The notes beneath the pieces were generated by a model. The model ran no database searches. It saw only the letters and a list, made by a program, of their open reading frames with translations, and was not told where the DNA came from. Both the position numbers and the translations under genes were made by a program. DNA of 64,000 nt from Bradyrhizobium ottawaense (GTDB lineage Bacteria > Pseudomonadota > Alphaproteobacteria > Rhizobiales > Xanthobacteraceae): contig NZ_LT629693.1 in NCBI RefSeq assembly GCF_900099825.1, forward strand, positions 4,041,001-4,105,000, given 5' to 3'. Positions 18,072 to 26,150 of the stretch are shown here, piece by piece (position 1 is the first letter of the stretch; the number at the start of each line of letters is the position of its first letter).

Positions 18072-19343
18072 ATGACAGTGCGGCTCAGCCGGCGCGACAC
18101 GCTGTTGTTCACGGGAGCCTTTGCCGCTGCCGGCGCAATCCCCGGCCTGTCCGCTCCGGCCATCGCCGCACCGCTCCGCAGCAGCGACATCGACGCCATG
18201 CTGAAGGCGCGGGTCGATGCCGCCGAGGTGCCGGGCGTCGTCGCCATGGCCGCGACGAAAGATGCTGTGATCTACCAGGGCGCCTTCGGCACGCGCGCCA
18301 TCGGTACGAAAGTCTTGGGCGCGCCTGCCGCGATGTCGCTCGATACCGTCTTCAGTATCGCGTCGATGACCAAACTGTTGACCTCCGTCGCCGCCATGCA
18401 GCTGGTCGAACGCGGCAAGCTCACGCTGGACGAACCGGCGGCACGGATCGATCCGACGCTGGAATCGCCGCAGGTGCTCGACGGCTTCGATGCCAAAGGC
18501 ATCCCGCAACTGCGCACCTCGCGAAAGCCGATCACGCTGCGCCATCTGCTGACGCACACCTCCGGATTCAGCTATCAATTGTGGGATGCGAATGTTCTTC
18601 GCTACGGCAAGGCCGCCCGCGGCAATCCGGCGCTGCCGCGCACGCCGCTGATGTTCGATCCGGACACCAGATGGGCCTATGGCGGCAGTCTCGATCGGGT
18701 CGGCCGTCTGGTGGAAATCGTCAGCGGACAAACGCTGGATCGCTATGTCCTCGATAACATCACGGGTCCGCTCGGCATGCATGACACGGCCTACGCGATC
18801 ACGGACAAGCAGCGTGCGCGGCAGGCGAGCCTGCACGTGCGCAAACCGGATGGAACACTCGCGGCGCAGCCTTTGGTGAAGCAGGCTGAGCTGAAAGAGT
18901 TTTCCGGCGGCGGTGGTATCAAGTCGACAGCGCCGGATTACCTGACATTGCTGCAGGCGATTTTGAATGGTGGCGGGCTTCCTGGAAAAAGAATCCTTCG
19001 GCTGCAGACGGTGGAACAGATGTCCACCAATCAGATCGGCGATATCGATGCTGGCATCCTCAAGACGACAAATCCGGCATTGTCCAATGACGTCGACTTC
19101 TTTCCCGGCGTCCGCCTGCGCTGGGGGCTCGCAGATATGATCAACACCGATCCGGTGCCGCGGGGCCGTGCGGCAGGCAGCCAGACCTGGGCCGGTCTGT
19201 ACAATACCTATTACTGGATCGATCCGGCGTCGCGGATCGCGGGTGTGATCATGATGCAGATCCTCCCCTTCGCCGACCGGCGTGCGCTCGATGTCTATCG
19301 CCAGTTCGAGCGCGGCATTTACCGCAGCACCAAGCCGGCCTGA
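18072..19343 (+). CDS. Serine hydrolase (class C beta-lactamase fold)
   Basis: A 423-residue exported enzyme with a twin-arginine-like leader (LSRRDTLLF, then a hydrophobic run to about residue 33). The nucleophile motif is S98-M-T-K101 and the second motif is YGG at 203-205, in place of the YxN of true AmpC enzymes, so an esterase or D-aminopeptidase type is more likely than a beta-lactamase. GGGGIKSTAPDYLTL and the C-terminal RGRAAGSQTWAG fit the family. AGAGGGGAACGCG precedes ATG. It probably ends the amino-acid cluster operon and could release the amino acid from a peptide or amide in the periplasm. Confidence 0.87.
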   Translation: MTVRLSRRDTLLFTGAFAAAGAIPGLSAPAIAAPLRSSDIDAMLKARVDAAEVPGVVAMAATKDAVIYQGAFGTRAIGTKVLGAPAAMSLDTVFSIASMTKLLTSVAAMQLVERGKLTLDEPAARIDPTLESPQVLDGFDAKGIPQLRTSRKPITLRHLLTHTSGFSYQLWDANVLRYGKAARGNPALPRTPLMFDPDTRWAYGGSLDRVGRLVEIVSGQTLDRYVLDNITGPLGMHDTAYAITDKQRARQASLHVRKPDGTLAAQPLVKQAELKEFSGGGGIKSTAPDYLTLLQAILNGGGLPGKRILRLQTVEQMSTNQIGDIDAGILKTTNPALSNDVDFFPGVRLRWGLADMINTDPVPRGRAAGSQTWAGLYNTYYWIDPASRIAGVIMMQILPFADRRALDVYRQFERGIYRSTKPA

Positions 19344-19365
19344 ACGGTGCGCGAGAAGCGCGACC

Positions 19366-19683
19366 TCAGGCGGCTTTTTTCTTGGCAGGCTTTTTCGCCG
19401 GCTTCTTCGCGGCGGCCGCCGCCTCTTCCTCTGCGTTCTTGATCGCCCGGGCGTAGCTGTCGGCAGTGTTTTCCGCCGAGATTTGCAGCCGCTTGGCCGC
19501 GGCGGCGCCGAGCAGCATCGTGCTCCTGGCGACCAGCCGGAATTGATCCCGGGCTTCCTTGGTCTTGGCCTTGGCCGCGCGGGCCATGATCTGATCGCGC
19601 CGCTTCTTGGCGGCGGCCATCAGGCTCTTGTTCTGCGCCTTCGCGATTTGCCGGATGACGACGTCGAGATCGGCTTCAGCCAT
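19366..19683 (-). CDS. Small Lys/Ala-rich protein, histone-like tail
   Basis: A 105-residue, strongly basic protein. The first 80 residues are helical and the tail is AAAAAKKPAKKPAKKKAA, like histone H1-type tails of bacterial nucleoid proteins and some phasin-like proteins. No domain is recognised. It converges with the serine hydrolase gene. Low sequence complexity makes homology hard to judge; a nucleic-acid-binding role is an inference. Confidence 0.65.
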   Translation of the reverse strand: MAEADLDVVIRQIAKAQNKSLMAAAKKRRDQIMARAAKAKTKEARDQFRLVARSTMLLGAAAAKRLQISAENTADSYARAIKNAEEEAAAAAKKPAKKPAKKKAA

Positions 19684-19929
19684 TGTTACTCACTCCTTGC
19701 CGCACCATGCAAAGGGGGCATGAATTACTGCCGTGCCACGTTCGGCGGAAATGGGCAATATTGCCGCATCGCTTCGGCGCCGCGCGCGCTGCGCGGCATC
19801 GGCTCCCGGCGGGATAAAACAAGAACGGCCGTGTGATTGTACTACCCGTCAATTTACGATAAACGCGGCCGCTTGCCCGAAGGGGCCGCACCCTCGTGAC
19901 GTTCTGGCACTGTCTGTGGAAGAGAGATC

Positions 19930-20994
19930 ATGGCGCGCAACATTCTGATCCTTGGGGCCTCGTACGGCTCATTGCTGGCAACCAAGCTATTGATGGCGGG
20001 TCACAACGTCTCGCTGGTTTGCCGCAACAAGACCGCCGAACTCATCAACCGCGACGGCACCGAAGTTCGCATCAAGCTGCGTGACGAGGCCGTGCACCGG
20101 GCGATCTTCTCGCGCGACCTGCCCGGCAAACTGGACGCGGTCACGCCCGGCGACGTCGACGTTTCCCGTTACGATCTGGTTTGTCTGGCGATGCAGGAGC
20201 CGCAATACGCCAATCACACCGTGCGCGTGCTGATGGTCAAGATCGCGGAGGCAAAGCTGCCTTGTCTGTCGATCATGAACATGCCGCCGTTGCCCTATCT
20301 CAAGCGAATCCCGGCGCTGGCCGGAATGGATCTCGAAGAGGCCTATACCAACGCCCAGGTGTGGGAGCGTTTCAAGCCGGGGCTGGTGTCGCTCTGCTCG
20401 CCCGATCCGCAGGCCTTTCGCCCGCCGGAAGAGGCGGCGAACGTGCTTCACGTCGGCCTGCCGACCAACTTCAAGGCTTCGATTTTCGAGGACGAGGCGC
20501 ATAACCGGGTGCTGCGCGAACTGGAAGCCGACATCGACGCGGTGCGGCTGGACGGCCACGACGTTCCGGTCAAGCTCAAGGTGTTCGATTCGCTGTTCGT
20601 CCCGCTGGCGAAGTGGTCGATGCTGCTGACCGGCAACTACCGCTGCATCACGCCGCACGAGCCGCAGTCGATCCGCGACGCGGTGCATGGCGATCTGAAA
20701 CTCTCGCAGTCGATCTACGACCACGTCGATACGGTCGCCCGGCGTCTGGGCGCCGACCCGCAGGACCAGGTGCCGTTCGCGAAATACGCCAAGGCGGCGG
20801 AAAGCCTGCTCAAGCCGTCGTCGGCGGCCCGCGCCGTCGCCAGCGGCGCGCCCTTCATCGAGCGTGTCGACCTCTTGGTGAAGCTGATTTCGCACCAGCT
20901 CGGCGCAGCCAGTGCAGAGATCGACCGCACGGTCGAGATCGTCGATCAAAAGCTGAACGAGAAGATCGTGGTGGGCGGTTCCAGCGCGGTGTGA
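19930..20994 (+). CDS. Ketopantoate reductase-like NAD(P)-dependent protein
   Basis: A 354-residue protein with an N-terminal Rossmann domain: ILILGASYGSLLATKLLMAGHNVSLVCRN carries a GxxxGxxxA-type dinucleotide loop as in ApbA/PanE enzymes. The C-terminal half is helical and contains KLKVFDSLFVPLAKWSMLLTGNYRC, where ketopantoate reductases have their catalytic Lys. It is longer than PanE and probably a relative acting on another 2-keto or 3-hydroxy acid. GGAAGAGAGATC precedes the ATG. It is the last ordinary gene before the tRNA-associated region. Confidence 0.8.
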   Translation: MARNILILGASYGSLLATKLLMAGHNVSLVCRNKTAELINRDGTEVRIKLRDEAVHRAIFSRDLPGKLDAVTPGDVDVSRYDLVCLAMQEPQYANHTVRVLMVKIAEAKLPCLSIMNMPPLPYLKRIPALAGMDLEEAYTNAQVWERFKPGLVSLCSPDPQAFRPPEEAANVLHVGLPTNFKASIFEDEAHNRVLRELEADIDAVRLDGHDVPVKLKVFDSLFVPLAKWSMLLTGNYRCITPHEPQSIRDAVHGDLKLSQSIYDHVDTVARRLGADPQDQVPFAKYAKAAESLLKPSSAARAVASGAPFIERVDLLVKLISHQLGAASAEIDRTVEIVDQKLNEKIVVGGSSAV

Positions 20995-21101
20995 GGGGGC
21001 GGCGTCCTTGTCTCATCGCCAAGCGGGTGCGTGGAATCCTTCCGCGACTGCTTGCCAAACCGGCAGCGCGGTAGCCGTTCCCATTTTGCGATAATTGAAA
21101 A

Positions 21102-21279
21102 GTGCAGCTGATTTGCCCGACGGGTCGCGTGTCGGCTCAAATCGCCGGTTCCGGCGGCCGCCGGCTACTTTGCATGGTGTTGTTTTCGATATTTTTGGGC
21201 GAGAGCTACGGCGTCACAGTGAGACACCCCGCGTGAAGGCGCATAGGCCGGCGAGGCCGCCGCAACAAAATGGCGCACC
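21102..21279. repeat. Degenerate copy of tRNA-Arg 3' flank plus CCA end
   Basis: This segment aligns along its whole length with 22667-22855, in the same orientation, with scattered substitutions and short deletions. Shared blocks include GTGCAGCTGATTTGCCCGAC, GGCTACTTTGCATGG and GCGTGAAGGCGCAT. It ends with TGGCGCACC, the last nine bases of the tRNA on the minus strand, after which similarity stops. Confidence 0.85.
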
Positions 21280-21280
21280 A

Positions 21281-21327
21281 CGGCCGATGAAGATGGGCAC
21301 TATTGTTTTGCCGTAGCCCTATGATGC
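21281..21327. repeat. Left arm of long inverted repeat
   Basis: The 47-bp arm, from CGGCCGATGAAGATGGGCAC to CTATGATGC, is the reverse complement of 23773-23819 with about three mismatches. The arms flank a 2.4-kb segment containing the pentapeptide gene, the tRNA and the methyltransferase gene. Confidence 0.85.
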
Positions 21328-21565
21328 AGCGTCCTGGTTGCGCGCTCCAAATCGCCAGGACTGCGATAGACTGCGATCTGGCACTTCGCCCTCGCGGGCA
21401 GCTTTTGCCTCGGACGGGGCGGTCACGAGCATTGCCAGGGTCATGATCGGGTTTCATACTCTGGCATGAGCCGGAGGCGCACCTCGACCAGCCAACCTGA
21501 CGGTGCGACCAACCCGAACAAATGCAAGAGACAATACCGGGCTACTGGAAAGCGGAGAGACGGCG

Positions 21566-22384
21566 ATGCTGTTTCGTCTCGCATTTGCTCTTGTGTCGAT
21601 GACGGCGCTGCTGGTCAATCCGATTGACGCCGTGTCGCAGGACATGCTGCGCAGCGTCGATCTCAACAGTCCCGAAATGTCGACATCGGAGATGACGCGC
21701 GCCGAGGTCGAGGCGCTTCTCAAGGCGGCGCCTCAAGACGCTGCGGGCCAACGCTCTGCAGATTTGCAAGGAAAGCGGCTCTCGCACCTCGATCTCTCGG
21801 GCCTCGACTTCTCCGGCGGCAATCTTCGCCTCGCAAAGTTCATCGGGACCAGCCTTAAAGGCGCGCGCTTCGATCGGGCCATCCTGAACCAGGCTTGGCT
21901 GATCGACGCCGATTTGACGGATGCGTCTCTCGCAAAGGCATCGCTGCTCGGCACACAGATGCAGCGCGCCAGGCTTGGCGGCGCCGATTTGAGCGGCGCT
22001 CGCATAACCGCAGATCTTTCCGGTGCCAGCCTGATCGGGGCCAAGCTTGCGGGCGCCGATTTGAGCGCTGACATGCGCAACCAATCGATGGGCCTGATGC
22101 GTGGCGTACTCAGATCCGCCGATCTTAGGAATGCGGATCTGAACGGCGCCAATCTCTCGCGCGCCGATCTCGAATTCGCGAAGCTGCAGAACGCGAATTT
22201 GGCGAATTGCGATCTCAACCACGCTGACCTTGCGGGAGCCGACTTATCCGACGCCAATCTCGCCGGCGCCGATTTCACCGGGACCGACCTTGCGTCGGCC
22301 CTCTTGCCGAGCGCGGCCGCGCTGGCCCAGACCCGCAATCTAGACAGGGCCCGGAACTTGAACTTGGCGCGGCGCCCACGGTAG
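21566..22384 (+). CDS. Secreted pentapeptide-repeat protein
   Basis: A 272-residue protein with a signal peptide (MLFRLAFALVSMTALL, cleavage near VSQ) followed by a polar linker and then tandem pentapeptide repeats of A(D/N)LxX type from about residue 75 to 255, for example LSGADLSGARI, ADLRNADLNGANL and LAGADLSDANLAGADF. Such repeats form a right-handed quadrilateral beta helix. The function of exported members is unknown. The start ATG 21566 follows GCGGAGAGACGG. It lies within the duplicated tRNA region, bracketed by two copies of the tRNA 3' flank, so it was probably acquired. Confidence 0.88.
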   Translation: MLFRLAFALVSMTALLVNPIDAVSQDMLRSVDLNSPEMSTSEMTRAEVEALLKAAPQDAAGQRSADLQGKRLSHLDLSGLDFSGGNLRLAKFIGTSLKGARFDRAILNQAWLIDADLTDASLAKASLLGTQMQRARLGGADLSGARITADLSGASLIGAKLAGADLSADMRNQSMGLMRGVLRSADLRNADLNGANLSRADLEFAKLQNANLANCDLNHADLAGADLSDANLAGADFTGTDLASALLPSAAALAQTRNLDRARNLNLARRPR

Positions 22385-22666
22385 CGATTGGGGAATTACG
22401 GTGAATTACGGTGACAGTGCACCAAACTATTGTGAATCACGGCTCGACGACGAGCCGCCGCCCGCCTTTCACCTGCTGGCTGCCTTCAATTTCCATCGGC
22501 AGCTCGTCCTCAACGGTGTACCCACGCGGAATAGGATCGCATCGATGAATTGAGGCTGTCACGATGCAGCGTCCGATCATCGGTGAGGGAGTTTCGCCTG
22601 ACGCCACACCAAACAGCGGGCGTTGCGCCCCGCGGTCGTTTGAACGGATTTTGGGATGGTGAAGCC
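22385..22666. other. Noncoding stretch with possible broken gene
   Basis: No intact gene is seen. On the minus strand about 35 codons ending at 22437 read RGYTVEDELPMEIEG then QQVKGGRRLVVEP, which looks like the C-terminal tail of a real protein without its front part. No known family is recognised, so this is only a suggestion of a gene remnant. Confidence 0.35.
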
Positions 22667-22855
22667 GTGCAGCTGATTTGCCCGACGTGTCAAGTATCGG
22701 CTCAAAGCGTCGGTTCCGGCGACCGCCGGCTACTTTGCATGGGGTTGTTTTCGATATTTTTGGGCGGGAGCCACGGCGTCCCGGCGTCACAGTGAGACGC
22801 CCCGCGTGAAGGCGCATCGGCCGGCGAGGCCTTCGCCGCAACAAAATGGCGCACC
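22667..22855. repeat. 3' flank of tRNA-Arg, second copy
   Basis: The copy of the flank that adjoins the intact tRNA. It aligns with 21102-21279; the last nine bases (TGGCGCACC) belong to the tRNA itself. The pair marks a duplication whose cargo is the pentapeptide gene. Confidence 0.85.
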
Positions 22856-22923
22856 CGACACGATTCGAACGTGTGACCTTTGCCTTCGGAGGGCAACGCT
22901 CTATCCAGCTGAGCTACGGGTGC
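22847..22923 (-). tRNA. tRNA-Arg (anticodon CCG)
   Basis: The reverse strand folds into a full cloverleaf of 77 nt including an encoded CCA. The acceptor stem is GCACCCG / CGGGTGC, the D arm GCTC..GAGC, the anticodon stem TTGCC / GGCAA with loop CTCCGAA, so the anticodon is CCG reading the Arg codon CGG, and the T arm is ACACG-TTCGAAT-CGTGT. All stems pair. It is the only intact tRNA in the window and the apparent target of nearby insertions. A promoter should lie at 22924-22990, but no consensus boxes are clear. Confidence 0.96.
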
Positions 22924-22990
22924 AACAGGGCTTCATTTAGCCGATTGGCCGGGCAGGGGCAACGGCCCTGCGGGGCTGATTTGGGAGGAG
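22924..22990 (-). promoter_or_regulatory. Upstream flank of tRNA-Arg
   Basis: This stretch upstream of the tRNA is repeated with few changes at 26102-26150 next to a tRNA half. Its conservation beside the tRNA suggests that it holds the promoter, but I see no clear -35 or -10 box. Confidence 0.4.
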
Positions 22991-22995
22991 CAAGG

Positions 22996-23044
22996 CTCCA
23001 AAAGGCAAAGGTCACACGTTCGAATCGTGTCGGGTGCGCCATTT
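22996..23044 (+). repeat. Inverted copy of the 3' half of tRNA-Arg
   Basis: From GGCAAAGGTCACACGTTCG at 23004 to GTGCGCCA at 23041 this is an exact copy of the tRNA 3' end, on the opposite strand from the intact gene. CTCC..AA at 22996-23003 looks like a decayed anticodon loop. The copy includes the anticodon 3' strand, the variable loop, T arm, acceptor 3' strand and CCA, and extends into ATTT of the flank. It cannot form a functional tRNA. Confidence 0.9.
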
Positions 23045-23089
23045 CACGACGGGGCACGCCACCACGCCCTTCCCGCGGCGGCGCCCGGG

Positions 23090-23611
23090 TCACGAATGAT
23101 TCCGGCGTCGTGCGGCTCGCCAGGGCGTGAGCCGCGGAATCCAGCGCGGGACGTTGGCCCGGAAATCCTCGTACTCCGTTCCGAACCTGCGAACGAGCGC
23201 CGGCTCCTCGTACCCCACGACAAACGCGTGGAAGGCGAGCCACACCAACACACCGTACGCAAGAAGGCGCTGGTCGCCGAACAAGGCCGCTTGGCCAAGA
23301 ATGACGGCGACAAGGGCAACGTAAATAGGATTGCGCACGTAGCGATAGAGACCCGTCACCACGAGGTTCTGCGTCGGTGCGATCGGCGCCGGCGTGCCCA
23401 ATCCTTGCAGCGCAAAGCGTGCAAACGAGTCGACAAGCCCGGGTAGACCGGCGACGATCAACAGGATCCCGACGGCGCGCGTCGCGTCGAGATCGAAGAA
23501 GGGCGGCCGAAACTCCCAACGCGTAATCCACCATGGAACGAGCCCCGCCACCGAACTGGGCGCAACTGCAAAGAAGAGGGCAGAGCCCAATACCGCGATC
23601 GTTTTCGGCAC
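23090..23611 (-). CDS. Isoprenylcysteine methyltransferase-like membrane protein
   Basis: A 173-residue integral membrane protein with about four hydrophobic segments and the C-terminal signature of the ICMT / PEMT group: [13 protein letters not shown] for the S-adenosylmethionine pocket and [27 protein letters not shown]. The start is GTG 23611, chosen because AAGGAGG lies 7 bases upstream; the longer open frame before it lacks such a site. Bacterial members methylate small molecules or lipids, mostly with unknown substrates. It lies between the tRNA copies and inside the inverted-repeat pair, so it is accessory cargo. Confidence 0.85.
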   Translation of the reverse strand: MPKTIAVLGSALFFAVAPSSVAGLVPWWITRWEFRPPFFDLDATRAVGILLIVAGLPGLVDSFARFALQGLGTPAPIAPTQNLVVTGLYRYVRNPIYVALVAVILGQAALFGDQRLLAYGVLVWLAFHAFVVGYEEPALVRRFGTEYEDFRANVPRWIPRLTPWRAARRRNHS

Positions 23612-24191
23612 GGCGCCTCCTTCCCGTCCTGTCGCAAGGTTAAAGGCCGCCATGTCCGGGCAGCGCATTCAACGGAAGTAGGCGGTGGCCCCATCCAAAA
23701 TCCGGGTGATCATCATAGCAGCATTGGTGGCTCACGTACGCCCTCGGCAGCAGTCGAGCAAAATTGATCGTTGCATCATAGCGCTACGGCGGAGCAATAG
23801 TGCCCATCTTCATCGGCCGCGGCGTGCCAGGAAAGCATGTGCCGGGGGTGCCGGGACTGTGGCGCGGGGGATTCCGCCCGCCTCGCTTGAAAAAGGTCAA
23901 TGAACTTGCAGGGGCGCGAAATGCTCCCGCGGCCACTCGTGCGTCTTGTAATTTAATTCGTTCGGTGCAGGCGCCAGTCGGCTTCTCAATGCGGCCCACA
24001 CAGTCCTATGGAGACAAGGCTGGGGATTAGAAAGCGGCGTCTCGGAGGCGGCGGTGGTGTTTCGCGATCCATGTTGCACCGCTTCCATAAGATGCATCGC
24101 AGCGGCGGACTGGCGCACCGCCCCCTTTACTGCTCGCGGTGGGGGCCGCCCGGCGCTAACATCGGGCCGCACAATCGAACTGGTGTCGCCA
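23612..24191. other. Noncoding stretch inside the island
   Basis: About 580 bases without a convincing gene. It contains the right arm of the inverted repeat (23773-23819). Short open frames here have arbitrary codon use and no ribosome site. A stretch around 23940-23965 (CTTGTAATTTAATTCG) is locally AT-rich and could hold a promoter for the patatin gene. Confidence 0.5.
23773..23819. repeat. Right arm of long inverted repeat
   Basis: From GCATCATAG to CATCGGCCG, the reverse complement of 21281-21327 with about three mismatches in 47 bp. Confidence 0.85.
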
Positions 24192-26090
24192 ATGAGTGGA
24201 GCGACCGCGACATTTGCCTGGGGAAACGTGTCGGAGGACTTCGCTCTGTTCAGAACGCTCAGTTCGGAACAGCGGCTGAAGGCGCTCAACGCAATGGTCC
24301 GTCTGGATCTCGTGCGCGGGCAAATGCTCGTTGCACAAGGAGGCCCCTCGGACTCATTATTTATGGTGCTGCATGGTGCGCTCGCTGTGTGCAGAAACGG
24401 CGACATCGAACCTATCGCCGAACTTCGCGCCGGCGAAATAGTGGGCGAAATCGGTTTCTTCGCAAATGTCCCACGCACCGCCAATGTGATTGCTATTCGG
24501 GACACGAGCGTGCTTGCGCTGACGCGCGCAGCCTACCAGGAACTTGCCAAAGACGCCCCGGCCATCGTCGAGGTGCTGCTTGGGGCCCTCGCGCGCCGTT
24601 TCGCCAAGGAGACTGCGCGCCTCACACCGCCTCGCGCATCGCCGAGGGCGCGAACCGTGGCGCTGATCGACGGTGGACGCGAGCCGTTGCCAAGCGCCTT
24701 TGATCGTCGAATGCGTGATGGGCTCGCTGCTACCGACGCCGAGATCGTCGATCCCGCTCGTGTCTACGCCATGTTTCCCGGGCGAGCGTTGGACGCACCC
24801 GAAGTCACCGACTGGCTCAACAAACTTGAACACGCCGCGCCGCTGGTGGTTTATCTCGGGGCGCGCGAGGCTTCTGCGTGGGCGCGCAAGGCGATCCGCC
24901 AGGCCGACATAGTTGTGTTCGCGTGCCGTGGAGATGCGCCCGCGGGAGCCTTGACGGACGTCGAAGCGTTCGCTTGCGAGGTTCATCCGCTGTCGGCGCG
25001 ACGCCTCGTTCGCGTTCATGACCGACGGAGCAGTCAAGTCAGTGGAACCGCGGCTTGGCTTGCTCGGCTACCCTCCTTCATGCATCACCATGTTGCTCTG
25101 GAAGATCAGGTTGATATCGACAGTCTGATCCGTTTTCTGTCCGGTCGCGCGATTGGATTCGTGGCCGCTGGCGGCGGTAGCTTCGGAACCGCACATGTAG
25201 GTATCTACAAAGCCTTTCGTGAGCTCGGCGTGATGTTCGATATCTTTGTCGGCACCAGTGTCGGCTCGGCGATGGTGGCCGGATTTGCCAAGAATTTTGA
25301 GGCTGAGGATCTTGAGCGCGGCACACACGATATCTTCGTCAGAAGTCGCAGCTTCCGGCGGCCAACCTGGCCGCGTTACGCCTTGCTGGATCACAAGGCT
25401 TTCGATCGTGCACTCGCCGATCAATACGGCCGCGACTGCCGGATCGAGGATTGCTGGCGGCCTTTCGCGGCGGTCGCAACCAATCTTTCGACCCACAATC
25501 TGGAATTGATCCGGTCGGGACTGCTGTGGCAGGCGGTGCGTGCATCGAGTGCAATTCCTGGACTACTGCCGCCATTCTATACGGCTGAAGGCGCGATGCT
25601 TGTCGATGGATGCCTCATCGACAATGTGCCGCTGGCGCCGATGCATCAACTAAAGAGCGGTCCCAATCTGGTCGTGCATTTCGGCGAGCCGGCGGCCGAG
25701 ATGTTTGACGTCGCGTATGAGGCGCTGCCTGGACGGATCGAGCTCTTTGCAGCAATGCTGATGCCGTTCCGTAAGAAGATACTTCCCGCCGCGCCGAGTG
25801 CGGTCAACGTGCTGTGGCGAAGTCTCGTGGCGCATCAGCGTTACGATACTCTGCCGACCGCGCCGCTCGATATGGTAATGCGGCCACCCTGTCCGCCCGG
25901 GATTGATGTGACGGATTTCGACCGCCACACGGAGATTTTTCGCGCGTCTTACCTTTGGGCTCGACAGGCCATCGTTGCGCTGGAGGCAGAGGGCAACGCG
26001 GCAGTCGCCGCCATCCTCGCCGCCGGCAAGCCGGCAACAAAACGACCTCGCCCTCCCGTCGAACTTGCCGGCAACGCTCTATCCAGCTGA
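24192..26090 (+). CDS. Cyclic-nucleotide-binding patatin phospholipase (NTE-like)
   Basis: A 632-residue protein of the neuropathy target esterase type. Residues about 15-130 form a cyclic-nucleotide-binding domain (LRAGEIVGEIGFFANVPRTANV is the phosphate-binding cassette region). A middle part of about 150 residues follows, as in bacterial NTE homologues. The patatin lipase domain starts with the oxyanion loop AAGGGSFGTAHVG, has nucleophile Ser356 in GTSVGSA and Asp472 in VDGCLIDNVP, a complete Ser-Asp dyad. It should hydrolyse phospholipid or lysophospholipid acyl chains under cAMP- or cGMP-type control. The final residues GNALSS and the TGA stop are encoded by a fragment of tRNA-Arg, so the original C-terminus has been replaced. 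No transmembrane segment is seen. ATG 24192 is the likeliest start. Confidence 0.88.
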   Translation: MSGATATFAWGNVSEDFALFRTLSSEQRLKALNAMVRLDLVRGQMLVAQGGPSDSLFMVLHGALAVCRNGDIEPIAELRAGEIVGEIGFFANVPRTANVIAIRDTSVLALTRAAYQELAKDAPAIVEVLLGALARRFAKETARLTPPRASPRARTVALIDGGREPLPSAFDRRMRDGLAATDAEIVDPARVYAMFPGRALDAPEVTDWLNKLEHAAPLVVYLGAREASAWARKAIRQADIVVFACRGDAPAGALTDVEAFACEVHPLSARRLVRVHDRRSSQVSGTAAWLARLPSFMHHHVALEDQVDIDSLIRFLSGRAIGFVAAGGGSFGTAHVGIYKAFRELGVMFDIFVGTSVGSAMVAGFAKNFEAEDLERGTHDIFVRSRSFRRPTWPRYALLDHKAFDRALADQYGRDCRIEDCWRPFAAVATNLSTHNLELIRSGLLWQAVRASSAIPGLLPPFYTAEGAMLVDGCLIDNVPLAPMHQLKSGPNLVVHFGEPAAEMFDVAYEALPGRIELFAAMLMPFRKKILPAAPSAVNVLWRSLVAHQRYDTLPTAPLDMVMRPPCPPGIDVTDFDRHTEIFRASYLWARQAIVALEAEGNAAVAAILAAGKPATKRPRPPVELAGNALSS

Positions 26091-26150
26091 GCTATGGGCG
26101 CAACAGGGCCTCATTTAGCCGATTGGCCCGGCAGGGCAACGGCCCTTCCG
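26070..26150 (-). repeat. Direct copy of tRNA-Arg 5' half and upstream flank
   Basis: GGCAACGCTCTATCCAGCTG through the acceptor 5' strand (26070-26101) repeats the intact tRNA 22892-22923 with two changes, and the following flank through CGATTGGCC repeats 22924-22950 with about one change, then decays. The anticodon loop and the 3' half are missing. The bases after 26161 are weakly like the inverted 3' fragment at 22996, so the whole 22.9-23.04 kb block may have been duplicated here. Confidence 0.85.

Larger units (their letters stand above)
20995..21565. other. Noncoding stretch at the left edge of the tRNA region
   Basis: These 571 bases hold no credible gene. They contain a degenerate copy of the tRNA 3' flank (21102-21279), the left arm of a long inverted repeat (21281-21327), and about 230 bases ahead of the pentapeptide gene in which I see no recognisable signal. 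The base composition is less GC-rich than neighbouring genes. Confidence 0.6.

Noticed and set aside
18072..19343. AmpC beta-lactamase resistance gene
   Set aside because: The second motif is YGG, not YxN, and the C-terminal motif differs; it fits the broad serine hydrolase/esterase group instead.
22846..23130. Open frame across the tRNA-Arg gene
   Set aside because: It translates the tRNA and its flank (THPTRF..FGGQRS); such frames are well-known artefacts of tRNA loci.
24192..26090. CBASS-type defence system
   Set aside because: A patatin with a nucleotide-binding domain is present, but no CD-NTase or other cyclase gene is adjacent, and the domain order is that of ordinary bacterial NTE homologues.
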